DNA of 64,000 nucleotides from JdFR-22 sp964534325 (GTDB taxonomy: Archaea > Halobacteriota > Archaeoglobi > Archaeoglobales > Archaeoglobaceae): the NCBI GenBank assembly GCA_964534325.1, contig CAZHOR010000013.1:1-64000 (forward strand). Reading direction: 5' to 3'. The stretch's first letter is position 1, and every line of letters begins with the position of its first letter. A program made the translations under genes and the position numbers. The notes below the pieces were generated by a model. That model did no database searches and had not been told where the DNA came from. It was given only the letters and a program-made list of their open reading frames with translations. This document shows positions 58,854-64,000 of the stretch, one piece after another.

Positions 58854-60005
58854 TTATGAGTTAACCTTTTGGAAGTATAACTCTCTACACATCTTTTCTA
58901 TATCCAACAGATTTCCAAATGCTTCATTGAAGTCCTTTTTCCCCACGGTGAAGAGACCGTGTCCATAAACAATCGCTCCTCTCCTACCCTTGATGGCAGG
59001 AGGAATGGTATTGCAGAGACCATGCTTCCCAGTCCCTATTTCTCCGGGAACAATGGGGACGTCATTAACCAATCTCTCGTAGGGGCATTTTATGTAGCAC
59101 ACATTCCGGTATTCACAGTTCTCTCTCCGGTCGCAGTCCATGGAGAGTATGACGGCGAATTTGGGGTGGCCGTGCAGAATGGCTTTGTTATCGGTATCCA
59201 GCACTATCTGTTTGTGAGCCGAGAGCTCGCTGGAGGCAGTGATCCCGGCACAAGAAGAGTTATCCAGCGGGCAGGGATCGATATGACCGCCTAACTCGTC
59301 CAGAGAGCTTGCCGTCTGGCTAATATAAAGTGTGTTCTCCACCCTGTAGGAAACATTCCCGAAGTATGAATCCACCAGATTGTAATCCACAGTCAATTTC
59401 CCTGCCTCATCCACAGCTTTGTAAACTTCTTCTTCCCCCAAAGGTCCTTTCATAAGAGGAGGGGGTGAAGAGGGATAGTCTTTCAGGTTGGGCACTATCC
59501 TGTTGAAGGCGTTCTCCATATCATCGGGAACTCCATCTCGTTTGGCGTAATCAAGATAATCCGAGAAGAACTTGACAAAGCAGGCAAAGCACACGGAGCT
59601 GAAAGTTACGAACGCCTGCTCGGGAGTAACGGTCCCCAAAGTGATGACCCCCTCCGGGGTGATGGCACTCTTTCTTTTCTTCAATATCCGGACAATAGAC
59701 TCCGGCTCAAATTCAGGGGCTACAGGGAGGTCGTGGAGGAATGTTCGGGTTTCTGAGTCGCTGGGATGTATAACGCCACTCGAATTCTTCATCAAGTAAT
59801 CTATTATACTCCTGTAAGGTTCGGCAGGCTGAGCAAGGAGCAATGAGTTGATGTTGAGGGAATCAAATATCTTTTCCAGCTCACGGTATCTCTCCTGAGT
59901 GTTCCACGTAATCTCTGTTTCTCTGGCACCGAAAAATATCGTTTTCTTATCTGCAAGTCCCTGCTCTACCAGCTTTTGAGAGTACTTGTTTATCAATTCG
60001 TCCAT
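58854..60005 (-). CDS. Class II aldolase/adducin-family protein with N-terminal extension
   Basis: The 383 residues have an N-terminal part of about 180 residues (similar in size to LutC-type domains, identity uncertain). A class II aldolase/adducin domain follows, with zinc ligands in AILHGHPKFAV (HxH) and IVYGHGLFTVG (H), and LVDSYFGNVSYRVENTLYISQTAS as substrate loop. It also carries a cysteine-rich insertion (CDRRENCEYRNVCYIKC), possibly metal binding. It is likely a retro-aldolase releasing an aldehyde. Its start overlaps the end of the AOR gene by 13 nt, so product aldehyde could pass to that oxidoreductase. Confidence 0.8.
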   Translation of the reverse strand: MDELINKYSQKLVEQGLADKKTIFFGARETEITWNTQERYRELEKIFDSLNINSLLLAQPAEPYRSIIDYLMKNSSGVIHPSDSETRTFLHDLPVAPEFEPESIVRILKKRKSAITPEGVITLGTVTPEQAFVTFSSVCFACFVKFFSDYLDYAKRDGVPDDMENAFNRIVPNLKDYPSSPPPLMKGPLGEEEVYKAVDEAGKLTVDYNLVDSYFGNVSYRVENTLYISQTASSLDELGGHIDPCPLDNSSCAGITASSELSAHKQIVLDTDNKAILHGHPKFAVILSMDCDRRENCEYRNVCYIKCPYERLVNDVPIVPGEIGTGKHGLCNTIPPAIKGRRGAIVYGHGLFTVGKKDFNEAFGNLLDIEKMCRELYFQKVNS

Positions 60006-61747
60006 TCCAGTCCCAGCTCCTTGGCTTTTTGCTCTAAAGGCTCACCGTGCTCATCCAGCCCTCTGATCTTGTAATATCTTGCTCTCGCTTCAAGAAAGTC
60101 TTTCCGGTCGATAGGCGGGATATGGATATTGTTTCCGCTGCTTCCATGTTGTTTAAAGAATCTGTCGGGCAGGTCGTCTTCTCTGGCGGTGAAGCCGTTG
60201 AGGTAATTCATTATCCGCTCGTTATAATAGATCCTTTCACCTGCTCTCAACAGGTCCTGGGCAGAAGAGGGAACGCCTGTTACAGCAGTGAAAGCCCTCG
60301 AGAACTCCTCCAGAGTAGCTCCAAAGAATAAGAACTTGCAGGCTGTTAGAGAGTCAATGACGGCGTTCATATCCTCGTTTATCTTGACTATTCTGGCTTT
60401 GCCGCTGAAAGTAAAACGGTCGGTGGCCACAGGTTTTCTGAGGATCTCGTGGCTGATGGGGTATGCTCGCAGGTGGCAGGCTCCTCTGGTAGATGTGGCG
60501 TATGCCAGGGCCATCCCATATGCTCCTCGAGGGTCGTATGCCGACATTTCCTGCTTCTTTACCGTCATGGCACTCTCCGGTCTCCCCCTCGAGTGTGCGT
60601 AGCGGTAAGCGCCTTTGGCCAGCTCTTTACCTTCACCGCGGCCCCGGCCCACATCCTGCAGTAGACCTTTGATCTCATCAGGAGAGAGCTTTTTCCCTCT
60701 CATCTCGGCGTAACATGCCAGGGTTGCTCCTGCAGAGATGGTATCCATTCCAGCTTCGTTACATATCCGGTTAGCCTCTTTAACGATATCGATGTCCTCA
60801 TTTTCCAGTAAGGCACTGAAGTGGGACATGGTCTCGAATTCCGGTATCGCCTGCCCATCCTTTAGCCGCCGTTTGCATAGAATGTGGCAGCCTTTACATC
60901 CAGCTTTTTGGGGGTGATACTTTTGTTTGAAGGCATGAGCGTTCATGGAAGATGCGGGGGGAAAATGGGTTTTCCTGAAGTTGTCGGTGGGCATCATCCT
61001 CCTGGTGTGCATGAGGTCGTAGAGAGCCCCTGTGCCAAATTTTGAGAGGCCCAATTCACCCATAAGTGCAGGTGAAGCAGCCGCCAGACGAAATATCTCC
61101 TCCCGGGCAGCCTTTAATTCCTGGGGGTCATACACCTCGGTCTTTCCTTGCTCACCTTTAACAGTTAAATATTTAAGGTTCTTGGAAGCCATGGACAGTC
61201 CAAGACCATTTCTCCCTGCAAAGAAATGCCCATCCACTACAATGCCCGAGTATAATACCCCATGCTCGGCAGCGGGTCCATTAACGGCAGTAGAGCCCTT
61301 ACCCTTTAAGGAGTGGCTGATCTGGCTTACAGTCTTGTCTTTCAGGTGTTCTGCATCAATAAAATCGACTTCTCGCCCATCTATTTCGATACCGCAAGGA
61401 TAAGAGCTTTTTCCCGTGACTATAATACCATCAAACCCGGCTTTTTTTATGGAGTTTGCCAGACTGCCTCCTACCGATGAATCCCCTAAAGTTCCTGTGA
61501 GAGGGGATCTGGACATCACAGTCATCCTGCCGGAAGTAGGAGATGAAGTATTGTTCAAAGGTCCTGTGAAGAATAAGATGGGCATCCGGGGATCATTCCA
61601 GTCCAATGTGACCTTATCTCGGATGTAGTGTCCAGCCAGCCCTCTACCGCCGATGAATTTATGGTATAGTTCTTCTTCCGGTTCGATAATAGAGTGGTTC
61701 TGATGAGTTAAATCGATTTTCAGTACCTTTCCGTGCCAGCCGTACAT
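59993..61747 (-). CDS. aor: Tungsten-dependent aldehyde:ferredoxin oxidoreductase
   Basis: These 584 residues have the AOR domain order: GGRGLAGHYIRDKV, FTGPLNNTSSPTSGRMTVMSRSPLTG, DSSVGGSLANSIKKAGFDGIIVTG. The 4Fe-4S cysteines lie at GCKGCHILC (CxxCxxxC) plus the C-terminal Cys in SLTACKFLF, and the pterin site is at TSTRGACHLRAYP. It oxidises aldehydes to acids, reducing ferredoxin with tungstopterin. It is upstream in an operon with the class II aldolase. It differs from well-studied AORs at some substrate residues, so the substrate is unknown. Confidence 0.93.
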   Translation of the reverse strand: MYGWHGKVLKIDLTHQNHSIIEPEEELYHKFIGGRGLAGHYIRDKVTLDWNDPRMPILFFTGPLNNTSSPTSGRMTVMSRSPLTGTLGDSSVGGSLANSIKKAGFDGIIVTGKSSYPCGIEIDGREVDFIDAEHLKDKTVSQISHSLKGKGSTAVNGPAAEHGVLYSGIVVDGHFFAGRNGLGLSMASKNLKYLTVKGEQGKTEVYDPQELKAAREEIFRLAAASPALMGELGLSKFGTGALYDLMHTRRMMPTDNFRKTHFPPASSMNAHAFKQKYHPQKAGCKGCHILCKRRLKDGQAIPEFETMSHFSALLENEDIDIVKEANRICNEAGMDTISAGATLACYAEMRGKKLSPDEIKGLLQDVGRGRGEGKELAKGAYRYAHSRGRPESAMTVKKQEMSAYDPRGAYGMALAYATSTRGACHLRAYPISHEILRKPVATDRFTFSGKARIVKINEDMNAVIDSLTACKFLFFGATLEEFSRAFTAVTGVPSSAQDLLRAGERIYYNERIMNYLNGFTAREDDLPDRFFKQHGSSGNNIHIPPIDRKDFLEARARYYKIRGLDEHGEPLEQKAKELGLEWTN

Positions 61748-61898
61748 TTTCTCCTTTATCTCTGGTTTAATCTATTTAATCTTTGTTTTAGTTCGGTGTG
61801 GTTCAACCCCGTGAAATTTAACCTCATTTGCTATACTCAACTTCTCCAAAATATTAAGTAGATAGATTCCAAATTAATATTAGGATGTTCGCAACCTT

Positions 61899-63053
61899 TT
61901 GGGTCCAGATGCTGAGGAATATCTCCATGAAGAGGTCGCCGCCATGTCAGAGTCATTAGATCAGTCTTCAATACTGATGATGCTGAAGGAGAACCCTCAT
62001 GACCACGTACTTTTTAAAGCAAGGCTGGAAGAGCTTGAGGAAGTAGCCAAGGCTGTGGGATACGACGTGAAAAATAGTATGGTTCAGACCCGGATCAAGC
62101 CGGACCCCAGATACTTCATTGGTAGCGGGAAGGTAGATGAGATCGCCGAGATGGCCGAAAAAGAGGGGATTTCTCATTTGATCTTCTGGAATATAATCTC
62201 TTCCCGACAAAAATACGATGTCGAAGCCGCTACGGGGATGAGTGTAAAAGATAGGTCCGATCTCATTCTGGAGCTCTTTTCCCAGAATGCTCACACCACC
62301 GAAGCGAAACTACAGATCGAGCTGGCAAAGATGAAGAAGTTGTTCCCTTATGAGCGCTACAAAGCGTGGATAAAGCTGCAGAGAGAGCGGCCAGGTTTCC
62401 AGTCTTCTGGTGAGTATGCCTACCACAGCAGAGTGAAACAGCTTCAGAAGACCATCAAGAACACCGAGAGGAAGTTAGAAGACATCATGAGGAGAAAACG
62501 GAATGAGATACAGAACCGTAAAGAGATAGGGAAACTGGTCACCATTACAGGATTCTATAACGCCGGTAAGACTACCCTTTTCAACCTGCTGACAGAAGAA
62601 TCCAAACCCGTAAGCAACATTCCCTTCACCACACTCGCATCCAAAGTGTCTCAGGCAAAAGGAGTGCTCATTACGGATACCATTGGGTTCGTCCAGGATA
62701 TGGACGACCTCAAAGAGTTCATCACATCCTTTAAACCAACTTTAGAGGACATACGAATGGCAGACCTGGTCCTGTGCATGATAGACCTCTCTGAAGACCC
62801 TATCATATTGGAAAGAAAGCTGAAAGAAGCTATCAAGATACTGGGAGAGCTGGAAGTCTCACCCCACAGAACCCTCATACTGTTGAACAAGATAGATCTT
62901 CTGGACGGATCAGAAGTGGAGAAGCGCTTAGAGGTGGTGAGGAAATACGGTTATAATTTCCGCCTTATCTCAGCCCACACAAATGAGGGGATCGAAGAGC
63001 TATCCCATACCCTTAAAGAGCTGGGCAAGATCACGGAGAAAGTGGAGAGCTGA
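61899..63053 (+). CDS. hflX: GTP-binding protein HflX
   Basis: 384 residues from TTG 61899, or 369 from ATG 61944 after GAGGTCG. It has the HflX N-terminal domain (RIKPDPRYFIGSGKVDEIAEMAEKEG, NAHTTEAKLQIELAKMKK), a coiled coil, then the G domain: G1 GFYNAGKTTL, G3 DTIGFVQDM, G4 NKID, G5 SAHTNEG. The N-terminal glycine-rich loop RPGFQSSGE is present in short form. HflX binds the 50S subunit and splits stalled ribosomes, complementing RqcH at 19.5 kb. It is divergent from the AOR operon. The start is uncertain. Confidence 0.94.
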   Translation: MGPDAEEYLHEEVAAMSESLDQSSILMMLKENPHDHVLFKARLEELEEVAKAVGYDVKNSMVQTRIKPDPRYFIGSGKVDEIAEMAEKEGISHLIFWNIISSRQKYDVEAATGMSVKDRSDLILELFSQNAHTTEAKLQIELAKMKKLFPYERYKAWIKLQRERPGFQSSGEYAYHSRVKQLQKTIKNTERKLEDIMRRKRNEIQNRKEIGKLVTITGFYNAGKTTLFNLLTEESKPVSNIPFTTLASKVSQAKGVLITDTIGFVQDMDDLKEFITSFKPTLEDIRMADLVLCMIDLSEDPIILERKLKEAIKILGELEVSPHRTLILLNKIDLLDGSEVEKRLEVVRKYGYNFRLISAHTNEGIEELSHTLKELGKITEKVES

Positions 63054-63159
63054 ACAATTATATTCCGATTTTTGCAGTCAAATCAATAACTAAGGGCCTG
63101 CAAAGCACAATTTTTACTTTTCTACCGGCTCTACGATTCTCCACCGGATTCACCATAAG

Positions 63160-63170
63160 CTTTAAATATA
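63160..63170 (+). promoter_or_regulatory. Hsp20 gene TATA box
   Basis: CTTTAAATATA lies about 100 nt before the Hsp20 ATG. Immediately downstream is an inverted repeat-like TAACTTTTTGTTA that could bind a heat-shock repressor. The ribosome-binding site GGAGGTGAAA precedes the start. Confidence 0.5.
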
Positions 63171-63268
63171 TCATAAACTAACTTTTTGTTAGTAACTAAA
63201 GAGTAATAGTGAGCAAGTCAGGATAATATTAATATTAATCCGGAATAAAAATTTGGAGGTGAAAATGT

Positions 63269-63835
63269 ATGGATTGTAACGATGATAAATGTAATCCCTG
63301 GAAAAGGAAAGACAAGACTCCATTTGACGAGTTCTTTGGAACAGGTATTGGCCTGGACGAAATGGTAAAAAGGATGTTCGGAGATTTCGATGAGCTGTTC
63401 AGAAATGAAGGTCCAGAAGGACAACCCTACGTAAGAGGGTTCTCCATAAGAATGGGCCCTGAAGGAGAGCCAGAGATAAGAGAGTTCGGTAACGAAGACT
63501 TAACACGTGGTTTCGGTGGACACGAAGAGGGATTGCCTGAAGAACAAGAGCAAGAGACTTTAATAGATGTGATGAAGGATGAAGAAGAGGTGCACGTGCT
63601 CGCGGATATGCCAGGTGTGAATAAAGAAGATATTGACGTCAAGGCTGCTTCAACTTCAGTTAATATAACTGCTGAAGGAGAAAGCAGAGAGTACTCAGAA
63701 AAGGTGGACCTGGAGTGCAAGGTTTACCCCGATACAGCCAAAGCAAGATACAATAACGGAGTACTTGAAGTCACACTGAAGAGAAAAGAGCCCGAAGAGG
63801 AAGATGAAGACCAAACCAGAGTTGAAGTGGAGTAA
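63269..63835 (+). CDS. Small heat-shock protein Hsp20
   Basis: 188 residues. The N-terminal half (residues 1-95) is polar and rich in Gly and acidic residues. The alpha-crystallin domain covers about 95-175: EQETLIDVMKDEEEVHVLADMPGVNKEDIDVKA, SVNITAEGE, and the C-terminal strand ARYNNGVLEVTLKR. No C-terminal IxI motif is seen, though VEVE lies at the end. It forms ATP-independent chaperone oligomers. A strong ribosome-binding site (GGAGGTG) and TATA box suggest inducible expression. Confidence 0.93.
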   Translation: MDCNDDKCNPWKRKDKTPFDEFFGTGIGLDEMVKRMFGDFDELFRNEGPEGQPYVRGFSIRMGPEGEPEIREFGNEDLTRGFGGHEEGLPEEQEQETLIDVMKDEEEVHVLADMPGVNKEDIDVKAASTSVNITAEGESREYSEKVDLECKVYPDTAKARYNNGVLEVTLKRKEPEEEDEDQTRVEVE

Positions 63836-64000
63836 AAGCAATTAATCCACTATAAACTATCTTTTTTAAAAAACAATTTCTTTGATAAACCCTCTCCAAT
63901 CCGATCTCTTCTCCATTTTCCCTTACCTGATAATAAATAAAAAGTAAAGATTGGATAGTTTTAACAGTTAATGGTGTCTTGCTTATTGTTCCCTGTTGTT

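Noticed and set aside
1..64000. CRISPR arrays, tRNA or rRNA genes, integrase attachment sites
   Set aside because: I looked through all intergenic stretches and found no spaced direct repeats of CRISPR type, cloverleaf sequences or rRNA segments.

Overview
The window is archaeal. It encodes a euryarchaeal-type histone (3062-3265), archaeal SepF, archaeal GHMP-type shikimate kinase, PurP, archaeal Elp3, RqcH/NEMF, an ArlI/ArlJ-type pilus motor and membrane platform, and many RecA/KaiC-like ATPases. Its promoters are archaeal (TATA boxes of the form TTTAAATA or TTATATAT), some so close to the start codon that the transcript must be leaderless. Two large multihaem c-type cytochromes, an aldehyde:ferredoxin oxidoreductase, a DUF5371 protein and PAS-DUF835 architecture point to an anaerobic member of the Halobacteriota (Methanomicrobia, Syntropharchaeia, ANME or Archaeoglobi-like). 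No mcr or other marker gene is present, so the lineage is an inference. I saw no rRNA, tRNA, CRISPR array or intact insertion sequence.

Layout. 0.06-1.1 kb: a decaying operon (small gene plus mscS) broken by three +1 frameshifts. 1.3-3.3 kb: small abundant or regulatory proteins (YlbF-like, cold-shock protein, HTH regulator, histone). 3.6-12.2 kb: alanine dehydrogenase, nucleoside hydrolase facing ribokinase, Mth938 protein, Elp3, a ThiI-like protein with a destroyed PP-loop, small membrane proteins and catalase. 12.2-18.9 kb: CBS pair, cation efflux, MscS channel with an ATPase gene carrying an in-frame amber codon, CorA, DUF5371, CheY. 19.1-22.4 kb: relic of a VIT1/CCC1-like transporter, RqcH, degenerate KaiC-like protein. 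22.8-26.8 kb: a 1354-residue protein made of 38 TPRs.

26.9-39.0 kb is the most unusual part. On the minus strand lie a nuclease-like/KaiC-like fusion, an actin-family ATPase and, 4 nt downstream, a ribbon-helix-helix-like acidic protein, an arrangement reminiscent of bacterial parM-parR. Diverging on the plus strand is a pilus-type operon: ArlI/VirB11-like ATPase, TadC/ArlJ-like membrane protein, a large pilin-like protein with Ig-like domains, a three-PAS DUF835 sensor, and two overlapping KaiC-like ATPases of which only one keeps Walker A. This looks like a sensor-coupled surface appendage module.

39.2-45.2 kb holds housekeeping and biosynthesis genes (SepF with ZPR1 zinc-finger protein, Thi4, HTH, shikimate kinase, Lrp-aspartate aminotransferase, PurP). 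45.2-50.3 kb holds a decayed gene and two tandemly duplicated multihaem cytochromes, each with eight CXXCH sites plus a conserved CXCH. 50.5-64 kb holds a secreted VWA protein with a C-terminal sorting-type tail, a phosphoesterase whose ribosome-binding site and start codon are repeated four times, Ca2+/Na+ exchanger, APC-USP transporter, TatC, an HhH-GPD protein, DUF2103, a class II aldolase-AOR operon, HflX and Hsp20. Decay (19.1 kb, 45.3 kb, 0-1.1 kb) and short tandem duplications at gene boundaries recur through the window, suggesting frequent slippage and ongoing gene loss.
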